This document shows, in pieces, positions 7,108-13,852 of a DNA stretch of 23,431 nucleotides. The notes under the pieces were generated by a model that saw nothing but the letters and a program-made list of their open reading frames with translations, had not been told where the DNA came from and ran no database searches. The DNA comes from Clostridiales bacterium (GTDB lineage: Bacteria > Bacillota > Clostridia > Oscillospirales > Acutalibacteraceae). The translations under genes were made by a program, and so were the position numbers. The DNA lies in NCBI GenBank assembly GCA_019415925.1, contig DXYG01000039.1, positions 1 to 23,431 on the forward strand, in the 5' to 3' direction. How positions within the stretch are numbered: position 1 is the stretch's first letter; the number at the start of each line of letters is the position of its first letter.

Positions 7108-9201
7108 ATGGCTTTTAAATTAAATGACGAAAGAACACCTCTCGACCAGTTTCTACAGGGTGAATCTGCTCATGCATATGAGTTTTTAGGCTCTCATTTT
7201 GTGAATTGGGACAACAGAGACGGCGTTGTTTTCAGAGTATGGGCACCGAATGCTCTTTCGGTTTCTGTTGTGGGCGACTTCAACAACTGGGACACCAACG
7301 CAAACTATATGTACAAAATCTCGGATTCAGGCGTCTGGGAGTTGTTCATTGAGGGTGTGCAGGAGTTTTCCTGCTACAAATACTGCGTTGAAACACCTTG
7401 GGGTGAGCGCAGATTAAAGACCGACCCCTACGCTTTCCACTGCGAGGTACGTCCCGACAACGCTTCAAGAGTGTATGAGATTGACGGCTATGATTGGCAC
7501 GACGAGGAGTGGCTCAACTTCAAAAAGGAGCATCCCCACAAAACACAGCCTATCAATGTTTATGAGATAAATGCCGGCTCGTGGCGCAAAAACGAGGACG
7601 GAACTTTTTACAGCTATCGTCAGCTTGCCGATACGCTCATTCCCTATGTAAAGAATATGGGATATACTCATATTGAATTTATGCCGATAACCGAGTTCCC
7701 GTTTGACGGAAGCTGGGGCTATCAGGTTACAGGCTACTATGCGGCTACATCCCGTTACGGTGAGCCTAAGGATTTGATGTATTTCATTGACAGATGTCAT
7801 CAGGAGGGTATCGGTGTAATTCTTGACTGGGTACCTGCTCACTTCCCGAAGGACGGTCACGGACTTGCACGTTTTGACGGCACAGGCTGTTATGAATACG
7901 AGGACTACCGTATCGGCGAACACAAGGAATGGGGAACATACATTTTCAATTACGGAAGATATGAAGTTACAAGCTTTCTTATTTCTTCTGCTATGTTCTG
8001 GCTTGATATGTACCACGTTGACGGTATACGTGTTGACGCTGTTGCATCAATGCTTTACCTTGACTACAACCGCAAGGACGGCGAGTGGATTGCCAACTGC
8101 TACGGCGGACGTGAAAACCTTGTTGCCGTTGACTTTTTGCAGAAGCTCAACAATACGGTACATATGTTCCATCCCGAAGCTATGATGATTGCTGAGGAAA
8201 GTACTGCATGGCCTAATGTTACACGCTATCCCATTAAGGATATGGGACTCGGCTTTGACTACAAGTGGAATATGGGTTGGATGAACGATATGCTCTCTTA
8301 CATTTCACTTGACCCGTTGTGGAGAAATTACCACCACGATACTCTGACCTTCAGTATGGTTTATGCATTCTCAGAGAACTTTATGCTCCCGATTTCGCAC
8401 GATGAGGTCGTTTACGGAAAGGGCTCTCTTATCAATAAAATGCCGGGCGGATATGACCAGAAATTTGCAGGTGTCAGAGGCTTTGTTACATATATGATGG
8501 CTCACCCCGGCAAGAAGCTTATGTTTATGGGCAGTGAAATCGGTCAGTTTGACGAGTGGAACGCTGAACAACAGCTTCAGTGGAATTTGCTCGACTACGA
8601 AAAGCACCGTCAGCTCAACCATTTCTTTGCAGAGGCTAACAAATTCTACCGTGACGTTCCTGCAATGCACGAAAATGACTACGATTGGGACGGCTTTCAG
8701 TGGATTGCACTTGATGATTATCAGCATAGCGTAATTGCTTTCCGCAGAATTGCAAACGACGGAAGTGAAATCATCTGCGTATGCAACTTCCAGCCCGTTA
8801 CCCGTGAGAAGTACAGAATAGGCGTTCCGGTATACGGAATTTACAAGGAGGTTTTCAACTCCGAAAGTGAAGAATTCGGCGGTTGCGGAATTGCAAACAA
8901 CGGTGACATTAAAGCTGAAGTTGTTGAAAATCACGGACTTAAATACTCAGTTGAAATCACACTTCCTCCTCTTGGTGTAACGTATTACAAGCTTGAGCAG
9001 GAGCTTCCCGTACCTGTCAAAAAGAAGTCAACTTCAAAAATGGCGGCAAAAAAGAAAGCAGCCGCAAAAAAGGTAAAGGAAGAAAAGGCTGATTCTAAGA
9101 AAACGGAAGATAAAAAGCCTTCAAAAAAGAAAGCTGTAGAAAAGCCAACGGCTGAAAAAGAAGCTAAGCCTGAGGAAATTGCTGAACCAAAAACAGAATA
9201 A
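7108..9201 (+). CDS. glgB: 1,4-alpha-glucan (glycogen) branching enzyme with lysine-rich tail
   Basis: This 697-residue enzyme forms alpha-1,6 branches in glycogen (GH13). Residues about 22-125 form the N-terminal CBM48 module (VFRVWAPNALSVSVVGDFNNWD). The catalytic barrel spans about 150-520: DWVPAHF with Asp240, GIRVDAV with nucleophile Asp310, MIAEEST with the acid/base Glu at 363/364, and SHDEV with Asp432. A C-terminal beta domain runs to about 632. After it come about 60 residues rich in Lys, Ala, Glu and Pro (from VPVKKKSTSKMAAKKK to the end), which are not part of the usual enzyme. GAGGT precedes the ATG. No glgA, glgC or glgP lies beside it; it has its own promoter and terminator. 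Confidence 0.97.
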   Translation: MAFKLNDERTPLDQFLQGESAHAYEFLGSHFVNWDNRDGVVFRVWAPNALSVSVVGDFNNWDTNANYMYKISDSGVWELFIEGVQEFSCYKYCVETPWGERRLKTDPYAFHCEVRPDNASRVYEIDGYDWHDEEWLNFKKEHPHKTQPINVYEINAGSWRKNEDGTFYSYRQLADTLIPYVKNMGYTHIEFMPITEFPFDGSWGYQVTGYYAATSRYGEPKDLMYFIDRCHQEGIGVILDWVPAHFPKDGHGLARFDGTGCYEYEDYRIGEHKEWGTYIFNYGRYEVTSFLISSAMFWLDMYHVDGIRVDAVASMLYLDYNRKDGEWIANCYGGRENLVAVDFLQKLNNTVHMFHPEAMMIAEESTAWPNVTRYPIKDMGLGFDYKWNMGWMNDMLSYISLDPLWRNYHHDTLTFSMVYAFSENFMLPISHDEVVYGKGSLINKMPGGYDQKFAGVRGFVTYMMAHPGKKLMFMGSEIGQFDEWNAEQQLQWNLLDYEKHRQLNHFFAEANKFYRDVPAMHENDYDWDGFQWIALDDYQHSVIAFRRIANDGSEIICVCNFQPVTREKYRIGVPVYGIYKEVFNSESEEFGGCGIANNGDIKAEVVENHGLKYSVEITLPPLGVTYYKLEQELPVPVKKKSTSKMAAKKKAAAKKVKEEKADSKKTEDKKPSKKKAVEKPTAEKEAKPEEIAEPKTE

Positions 9202-9213
9202 AGCATAACTATT

Positions 9214-9254
9214 AAAAGCTGTTTCAAAATGGGTTGTTTTGGAACAGCTTTTTT
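9214..9254 (+). terminator. Intrinsic terminator of glgB
   Basis: A 16-bp stem with one wobble pair (9214-9229 and 9237-9252) and a 7-nt loop ends in a run of six T. It lies 12 bp after the glgB stop codon. Confidence 0.92.
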
Positions 9255-9342
9255 AGTTCGTGATAAAAAACGGATATGAATTATAGCTCGGTATCTCGGG
9301 AGACGTATATTATACTAATATCAAATATTTTGCTTTTATCTG

Positions 9343-9370
9343 TTGATATATTCAGGAAAAGTAGTACAAT
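9343..9370 (+). promoter_or_regulatory. Sigma-A-type promoter for the TetR gene
   Basis: TTGATA (9343-9348) and TACAAT (9365-9370) are separated by 16 bp. The predicted start of transcription falls just upstream of the inverted repeat at 9385-9411. Confidence 0.55.
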
Positions 9371-9384
9371 ATTTTATAGAATTA

Positions 9385-9411
9385 AACAGTGTTCAATTTT
9401 TAAACGCTGTT
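9385..9411. promoter_or_regulatory. Candidate TetR operator (inverted repeat)
   Basis: Arms AACAGTGTT (9385-9393) and AACGCTGTT (9403-9411) form a near-perfect inverted repeat with a 9-bp spacer. They lie between the predicted promoter and the ribosome site of the TetR gene, where an autoregulatory site would be expected. The assignment rests on position and symmetry only. Confidence 0.4.
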
Positions 9412-9427
9412 AAAAGGAGCTTTTGAA

Positions 9428-10018
9428 ATGGGACGTGAACGGCAGATACAAAAGAACGAAGAAACCCGAAAAGCAATAATTGATGCCGCAGTTTCAATCG
9501 GACTTGAAGAGGGTTTTGAGGAGCTATCAATAAGAAAGATTACCGACAGGCTCGGTTACTCCGCAGGAATAGTTTACCACTATTTTAAGGATAAGCAGGA
9601 GATTCTTGACACAATACACAATATCACAAGTATGGAACTTATGGACGCTGTTGACGTTTGCATACGTGAGGACAGAAGCTTTGCCGAAAACACCAAGGTT
9701 GTATTTAAAATGCTTTCCGAAATTTCAATATACGAGCCTGAAATGTTCAAGCTGATTATTCTTAACAGATATTCACCAAACAATGAGTCAATTCAAACGT
9801 GGCTGAAAATGATTCGGCACTGCGTTGAAATCGGTATCAATTCGGGTGAGCTTCGCAACGTTGATTCCGAAATTGTATCGTATATTATGCTGAATTCCTT
9901 TCTCGTTGCGCAGATGATAATAGCTGAGAAGGACGACATTGACGCAAAGATGATTGAGCACGTTTTTGATACGGAGCTTGACATAATACTCAACGGATTA
10001 CTTAACAAGGAGGTATGA
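9428..10018 (+). CDS. TetR/AcrR-family transcriptional regulator
   Basis: This 196-residue DNA-binding regulator has a typical TetR N-terminal helix-turn-helix. TRKAIIDAAVSIGLEEG at residues 13-29 leads into LSIRKITDRLGYSAGIVYHY (about 38-57) and FKDKQEILD. The remaining residues form a divergent all-helical ligand-binding domain. An AAAGGAGC ribosome site precedes the ATG. The stop codon lies 1 bp before the start of the broken hydrolase gene, so it was once the first gene of an operon that included the hydrolase, an acyl-CoA-ligase-like gene and the SCP2 gene. By analogy with FadR/TetR-type regulators it may sense a fatty acid or acyl-CoA, but that is only inferred from the neighbours. The gene appears intact. 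Confidence 0.92.
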   Translation: MGRERQIQKNEETRKAIIDAAVSIGLEEGFEELSIRKITDRLGYSAGIVYHYFKDKQEILDTIHNITSMELMDAVDVCIREDRSFAENTKVVFKMLSEISIYEPEMFKLIILNRYSPNNESIQTWLKMIRHCVEIGINSGELRNVDSEIVSYIMLNSFLVAQMIIAEKDDIDAKMIEHVFDTELDIILNGLLNKEV

Positions 10019-10019
10019 T

Positions 10020-10583
10020 ATGCTACTCTATATGTGGATTTTGCTTGTCGTGCTTATTGTGATTATCGGCTTGGCTTGCACAATTTATTTTTCGGCAAGG
10101 TATTTTTTCAGGTTTACAATACTTCGCAAGCCAATCGCTACGCTTTAAAATAATATCAACGCAAACACAAACTGGGAGCAGCACCTTGACTTTATTAGCG
10201 AGCGCAAGCAGTGGCTCTCTCTGCAGAAAATGGAGGACGTTTTTGTAAAGTCCGACGACGGCTTAAAGCTTCACGCAACTCTCTTAAGAAGCAAAAGCAA
10301 CAAAAACTGCGTAATCTGCTTTCACGGTTACACCAGCAAAGGTCTCAACGACTACGGCTCAATCTCAAAATTCTATATTGAGCAGGGTTTTAATATGCTG
10401 ATTGTTGACGAAAGAGCTCATGGCGACAGCGATGGAACGTATATCGGTTTTGGCGTGCTTGACAGATAGGACGTTGTAAAGTGGATTGAATACGCAATAA
10501 AGCTGTTCGGAAATGACGTGAACATTATGCTTCACGGTGATTCAATGGGCGCAACAACTGTTCTTCTGGCAAGCGGACTTTCC
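10020..10583 (+). pseudogene. Alpha/beta-hydrolase pseudogene (two internal stops, 3' end lost)
   Basis: One continuous frame from the ATG at 10020 (AAGGAGG 6 nt upstream) reads a membrane-anchored alpha/beta hydrolase, but it is interrupted by TAA at 10146-10148 and TAG at 10467-10469. The first piece is a transmembrane anchor (MLLYMWILLVVLIVIIGLAC). The second has VFVKSDDGLKLHATLL, the oxyanion-hole segment FHGYTSKG and VDERAHGDSDGTY. The third begins DVVKWIEYAIKLFG and contains the nucleophile elbow HGDSMGATT. The frame then meets TGA at 10584, where similarity stops; roughly the last third, with the catalytic Asp and His, is missing. Two point nonsense mutations plus truncation make this a decayed gene. 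A short open frame at 10230-10469 is a fragment of it. Confidence 0.9.
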
Positions 10584-10653
10584 TGACTTTTTTATGCCTC
10601 CTTTGTTTGTCTTCTATTTTATCATACTTGTCCACTTTTTTAGTATATATCCA
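10584..10653 (-). mobile_element. Probable solo end of an IS3-family insertion sequence
   Basis: This 70-bp block separates two broken genes. Read on the minus strand from 10653 it begins TG and reaches AGTGGACA at the same distance (25 bases from the tip) as I recall for the end of IS3. It continues to a strong ribosome site (AAAGGAGG, plus-strand 10604-10597), as expected just before a transposase orfA. No transposase coding sequence remains. The ligase-like fragment resumes immediately at 10654. I read it as one end of an element left by a deletion; no second end or target duplication can be seen. Confidence 0.4.
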
Positions 10654-10754
10654 CAGAGCTTCCGCTTTACAAGAGAATTGTAAACACAATAGTTAGAAGT
10701 GATGAATTTGAAAAGACCGCTTCGGGTAAGATAAAGAGAAAGCACAACAACTGA
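10644..10754 (+). pseudogene. C-terminal remnant of an acyl-CoA ligase (AMP-binding enzyme)
   Basis: Thirty-six codons in one frame end at TGA (10752-10754) and read ELPLYKRIVNTIV followed by RSDEFEKTASGKIKR. That pattern (LPxYKR, then RxxEFEKTxxxKIKR) is the conserved C-terminus of long-chain acyl-CoA synthetases and other AMP-binding ligases, including the catalytic Lys near the end. All the rest of the expected 500 or so residues is absent, and a stop precedes the fragment at 10641. The first codons come from the putative IS end. It lies in the same orientation as, and between, the hydrolase pseudogene and the SCP2 gene, and is evidence that an acyl-activating enzyme was once encoded here. 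Confidence 0.7.
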
Positions 10755-10784
10755 TTTATATTATAAATAATGAGGAGTACATTT

Positions 10785-11108
10785 ATGACATTTTTTGAAA
10801 TTTTTGACGAGGTAAAAGCAACATTTATGCAGGCAGACGTAAGCGATTACAAAGGTCACCTTGCCTTGCAGGTTAATATGACAGGCGAGGGAGAGGGCAG
10901 ATTTTATGCTGAACTCAACGACGGTAAATTAAATGTTGAGCCGTATGAGTATTACGACAGAGATGTGTTGTTTATAATCGACTCCAAGGAATTTTTAAAG
11001 CTCGTTCACGGCAAGCTCGACCCGGTATTTGCATACACGGTAGGCAAACTTAAGGTTGAAGGAGACCTCGGCAAAACACTTGAAATTCAGAAGTTGATTA
11101 AAAAATAA
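10785..11108 (+). CDS. SCP2 sterol/lipid-carrier domain protein
   Basis: This 107-residue cytosolic protein consists of one SCP2-like domain (sterol carrier protein 2 fold, which binds lipids or acyl chains in a hydrophobic tunnel). Visible features are the LALQVNMTGEGEGRFYAELNDGK beta hairpin, a DVLFIIDSKEFLKLVHGKLDP segment and the C-terminal VGKLKVEGDLGKTLEIQKLI, a hallmark of the family. I chose the ATG at 10785, which has GAGGAG 7 nt upstream, over the in-frame ATG at 10770 that overlaps this ribosome site. It is the only intact structural gene left in the decayed TetR operon; whether it is still useful to the cell is unknown. It is followed by a good terminator. Confidence 0.85.
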   Translation: MTFFEIFDEVKATFMQADVSDYKGHLALQVNMTGEGEGRFYAELNDGKLNVEPYEYYDRDVLFIIDSKEFLKLVHGKLDPVFAYTVGKLKVEGDLGKTLEIQKLIKK

Positions 11109-11123
11109 ATTTTCTTTTAAAGC

Positions 11124-11152
11124 AAAAAGCAGGCGAAACCGTCTGCTTTTTT
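11124..11152 (+). terminator. Intrinsic terminator after the SCP2 gene
   Basis: An 11-bp stem with one wobble pair (11124-11134 and 11141-11151), a 6-nt loop and a six-T tail lies 16 bp after the SCP2 stop. Confidence 0.88.
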
Positions 11153-11180
11153 GATTTTAACAATTATATAAAATTTTAGA

Positions 11181-11852
11181 TTATGTACATTTTTTGTTTT
11201 TAAGGTATTTTTTCAACAGCGGGCTGAATGAAACATTCAAAGCATTTTCAGGGCAATTTTTTACACATCGCAAACAGCGTATGCACTTTCTGTCAATCCC
11301 CTTATCAGTAATTGCTTTTACAGGGCAATTTTTCATACACAAATTACATTTGTTGCAATCGGCAGTACGGTGAATTTTAACGCTGAGGCGACTGCGAAGA
11401 TTCGGAAAAAAACGAGGTAAAACACCTTTTCTTTCTTTTTTAATAATTATTTCTTTCGGGTGTTCAATCCGCATTAAAATTGTCTGTAAAATCTCGGTGT
11501 CAAATTCGGCAGGCTCGTTAAGATACGTGTGTCCTGTCGGTACATAAGCCGCCGCAATAACCTTGCCTTTTACAAGCTTTGAGCTTTCCTGCAACACATT
11601 TCCTGTTGACATTCTTCCGTATGTAGCAATCAAAACAAAATACTTTGAGTTTATTTTCGGCAAAATCAATTTTACGTGCTTAGGAATATTCCCGTTATAA
11701 ATCGGAAAGACAACAATTGATATTTCAGATTCAATACAAGGAATTTTCATCTCCTGAGTTATTTCAGTTATTTCTGTTTTCAGAGAATCTGCAAAAAACT
11801 TTGCAACCGCCCTGCTGTGGCCCGTCCCCGAAAAGCAATAAATACAAATCAT
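11181..11852 (-). CDS. EFR1-type ferredoxin (flavodoxin-like + 2[4Fe-4S])
   Basis: This 223-residue cytosolic electron carrier has two parts. Residues 1-135 form a flavodoxin-like domain that starts IYCFSGTGHSR, the FMN phosphate-loop region, with FPIYNGNIP and ATYGR further on. Residues about 160-205 carry two ferredoxin motifs: Cys166, 169, 172, 176 and Cys190, 193, 196, 200, each followed by Pro. This order defines the EFR1 family, common in Clostridia. It would pass low-potential electrons to a partner enzyme. Its ATG overlaps the stop of the PP-loop gene (ATGA at 11852-11849), so the two are translationally coupled and probably act together. The tail is basic (LLKKYLKNKKCT). No terminator is obvious within 30 bp of its stop except the SCP2 hairpin at 11124-11152. 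Confidence 0.88.
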   Translation of the reverse strand: MICIYCFSGTGHSRAVAKFFADSLKTEITEITQEMKIPCIESEISIVVFPIYNGNIPKHVKLILPKINSKYFVLIATYGRMSTGNVLQESSKLVKGKVIAAAYVPTGHTYLNEPAEFDTEILQTILMRIEHPKEIIIKKERKGVLPRFFPNLRSRLSVKIHRTADCNKCNLCMKNCPVKAITDKGIDRKCIRCLRCVKNCPENALNVSFSPLLKKYLKNKKCT

Positions 11853-13246
11853 AATTTCTCCTTCAAAAATTCACACATAATTTCCGTTTCGGGAATTTCT
11901 TTCAGAGAGAATCCGAGCGAGTTTTCAATTTCTGATATTGCATCTTCTCGTGACAGATTGCGATTTCTGCTTGCCAAAGAGATTTCAACTGCGCTGAACG
12001 GAATCATTCTGCTTTTGCAATTATAGAATCGCACAAACTGCGAATGTTCCTTGCATTTTTCAATTTTACAGCTTGTATGCAGTCCTTTGCCGTCGTCTTT
12101 CGGTGCAACCCAGCCACATTCATTTACGATAGTATCCTTGATTTTTCTCCAGTTGTAGCTTCCGCCGCTGATTTCGTCAAAGTCAAGATGAACAAACGCA
12201 GGAATATGACCTGTGCGTGAGGAGTAGCGGATACTGCGTTTAAGCGGCTTGAGCAGCTGCGGAACTTCATTGATTGCCGTCACGATATTCGAAACAAGCT
12301 CGTCAGAATATCCTGACAGCTTTTTAATCATATTGTCGCCCTTTGCAAGCTGTTTCATTACGGCAAGCGTATGAAACTGACCTTTTTTCAGCGGCGGGTG
12401 AAGCGTCAGAACTCGCCCAATGTTGACAAGAGTTTGCAGAAATTTGTTTTGCCAGAAAGTATAGGCTATCTTCGGCGCCATACTGTTGTAATAAAGCCCG
12501 AGCATCTGTGCAGGCTCGTTGCCGGCCATAAAATAAGGAACACGGTTTGCAACCATTTCGGGGTAAAAAAGTACATATGCAAGAGACGGACAGGCGCAGG
12601 TGTTGTCGCTTATTTCATAAAGCTTTCTGTAAACCTTACGCAAATCTTCCTGCTTGACCGATCTTGTAATAAATTCCACATTGTCAAAGTGATTTTTGGC
12701 GTTTTCTATGCTCTGTCTTGCGCTGTCGGACATATACGGAATTTCCCACGTCAGTGCAAGCACACGCAGATTTTTCACCTTTGCAAGGTAGTACAAAAGA
12801 TAGGTTGAATCCTTGCCGCCCGTATAGAAAAGCGCCACATCAAAGCGTGACTTTTTCGCCCTTGGAATTTCTTTGACAATAGGCACAATACTTTTCAGCT
12901 CTTTTGTGTCGTCAATCGTCTGACACATTGGACACAAGCCGTTTTCGTCAAATTCAATACCGGGAATTATAAAGTCGTTTGCACTGCAGTTTCTGCAAAA
13001 CCGTGCCTCGTTAATTGACTCAGGTATTTTTCGTATTTTGTCCATTGTGACAACCTGTTTGTTTAAAAGTTTTCCAAGTAAATTTAATTCATTTTCGCTA
13101 AGCTCTTTTGGCAGTGAAGAAATTATTTCAGCCTGTCTGCGTGAGATTTTAGTTTTATTTTTAAACAGGTTTTCTTTATTCTGTAAGCCGTAGTAAACAA
13201 GCTGATTGTCCTTTAGCTTCCAACGGCTCTGAAGTGAGTAGGTCAT
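11849..13246 (-). CDS. PP-loop ATPase with zinc ribbon, related to N-acetyl sugar amidotransferases
   Basis: This 465-residue protein belongs to the adenine nucleotide alpha-hydrolase (PP-loop) superfamily, whose members adenylate a substrate for amidation or thiolation. After an N-terminal region of about 80 residues there is a zinc ribbon (Cys84, 87, 105, 108; CRNCSANDFIIPGIEFDENG), then the PP-loop FYTGGKDSTYLL (Thr142-Ser147). This zinc-ribbon plus PP-loop order resembles WbpG/PseA-type N-acetyl sugar amidotransferases, as does EISLASRNRNLSREDA near the C-terminus. However, no glutaminase or surface polysaccharide genes are nearby. Extra cysteines (217, 219, 393, 398, 410) could bind a metal or Fe-S cluster. 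It is coupled to a ferredoxin gene, which would fit a sulfur-transfer or reductive reaction better than amidation. The substrate is unknown. GGGAG precedes the ATG. Confidence 0.75.
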   Translation of the reverse strand: MTYSLQSRWKLKDNQLVYYGLQNKENLFKNKTKISRRQAEIISSLPKELSENELNLLGKLLNKQVVTMDKIRKIPESINEARFCRNCSANDFIIPGIEFDENGLCPMCQTIDDTKELKSIVPIVKEIPRAKKSRFDVALFYTGGKDSTYLLYYLAKVKNLRVLALTWEIPYMSDSARQSIENAKNHFDNVEFITRSVKQEDLRKVYRKLYEISDNTCACPSLAYVLFYPEMVANRVPYFMAGNEPAQMLGLYYNSMAPKIAYTFWQNKFLQTLVNIGRVLTLHPPLKKGQFHTLAVMKQLAKGDNMIKKLSGYSDELVSNIVTAINEVPQLLKPLKRSIRYSSRTGHIPAFVHLDFDEISGGSYNWRKIKDTIVNECGWVAPKDDGKGLHTSCKIEKCKEHSQFVRFYNCKSRMIPFSAVEISLASRNRNLSREDAISEIENSLGFSLKEIPETEIMCEFLKEKL

Positions 13247-13276
13247 TGCTTTACTCCCGAAAAAATTTATTATTTA

Positions 13277-13304
13277 ATACTAATACCTAATAAAAAGCAG
13301 ACAA
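13277..13304 (-). promoter_or_regulatory. Candidate promoter of the PP-loop/ferredoxin operon
   Basis: Minus-strand TTGTCT (13304-13299) and TAGTAT (13282-13277) are separated by 16 bp, about 30 bp before the start codon. The -35 box overlaps the right arm of the terminator-like structure behind the upstream ArsC-type gene. Confidence 0.45.
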
Positions 13305-13341
13305 TCTTTGCGGTCTAATTTCCGCAAATATAAGTCTACTT
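13291..13341 (-). terminator. Nested-hairpin terminator after the ArsC/Spx-type gene
   Basis: Read on the minus strand, an outer 8-bp stem with one wobble (13341-13334 with 13302-13295) encloses an inner perfect 7-bp stem (TTTGCGG with CCGCAAA). The outer stem is followed by a five-T run. It starts inside the ArsC-type stop codon region and overlaps the promoter of the following operon. Confidence 0.6.
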
Positions 13342-13704
13342 TCTATCAGGAATTAGTATAAGCTCTTCTTCCCATTTTTCAGCCTTGAATCCAAGCAGAA
13401 CCCTGTCGCCGTCAACAAGCACAGGACGTTTTACAAGCATACCGTTGCTTGCCAGAAGCTCGTATTTTTCTTCGTCGCTCATAGTCGGCAGTTTTTCTTT
13501 GAGATTCATCGACTTATAAAGCAAGCCGCTTGTGTTGAAAAACTTTTTCAGCTCAAGTCTGCTTTTTTGGTGCCATTCTTTAATTTCGTCAGCCGTCGGA
13601 TTGTTTTCAACAATGTGCCTGTCGGTGTATGAAAATCCGTTGTCGTCAAGCCACTTTTTTGCCTTTTTGCAGGTTGTACATTTTGGATATTCTAAAAATA
13701 ACAT
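13336..13704 (-). CDS. ArsC/Spx-family thioredoxin-fold protein (YusI-like)
   Basis: This 122-residue cytosolic protein has the thioredoxin-like ArsC fold. A CxxC motif lies near the N-terminus (YPKCTTCKKAKKWLDD, Cys9 and Cys12). It is followed by a helical insert with NTSGLLYKSMNLKEKLPTM and then GMLVKRPVLVDGDRVLLGF with the conserved Lys-Arg-Pro. Length matches the 115-130 residues of the family. Members include arsenate reductases and the Spx stress regulators; the MLVKRPVLV segment looks more like the YusI/YffB branch, whose function is not settled, so an arsenate role should not be assumed. An AAAAGGAGG ribosome site and an excellent promoter (13731-13759) precede it. No other arsenic gene is in the window. 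Confidence 0.88.
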   Translation of the reverse strand: MLFLEYPKCTTCKKAKKWLDDNGFSYTDRHIVENNPTADEIKEWHQKSRLELKKFFNTSGLLYKSMNLKEKLPTMSDEEKYELLASNGMLVKRPVLVDGDRVLLGFKAEKWEEELILIPDRK

Positions 13705-13730
13705 AATTATTCCTCCTTTTCGATTCCTTA

Positions 13731-13759
13731 ATTATAAGATAATATTGTAAAAAAATCAA
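13731..13759 (-). promoter_or_regulatory. Sigma-A-type promoter for the ArsC/Spx-type gene
   Basis: Minus-strand TTGATT (13759-13754) and a consensus TATAAT (13736-13731) are separated by 17 bp, 27 bp before the start codon. Confidence 0.75.
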
Positions 13760-13788
13760 CATAAATTGTGAAAATTTTAGTATTATTG

Positions 13789-13817
13789 TTGCAAAATTTG
13801 ACTGTATATTGTATATT
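13789..13817 (+). promoter_or_regulatory. Candidate promoter of the sbcD-sbcC operon
   Basis: TTGCAA (13789-13794) and TATATT (13812-13817) are separated by 17 bp, 35 bp before sbcD. It lies back to back with the ArsC/Spx promoter. Other pairs are possible in this AT-rich stretch. Confidence 0.5.
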
Positions 13818-13852
13818 ATTATTGATTCATATTTTTATTCGGAAGTGACATT

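Noticed and set aside
7465..8934. Long minus-strand open frames opposite glgB (183 and 187 codons)
   Set aside because: They lie wholly within the catalytic domain of a clearly real gene, have no recognisable domain and no ribosome site; they are antisense shadows.
10146..10469. Stop-codon readthrough or recoding in the hydrolase gene
   Set aside because: TAA and TAG act as normal stops in neighbouring genes, no recoding structure is evident, and the gene is also truncated at its 3' end; pseudogene decay is simpler.
13336..13704. An arsenic resistance locus
   Set aside because: The ArsC-fold protein stands alone with no arsR, arsB or acr3 nearby, and its sequence looks closer to YusI/YffB-type proteins.
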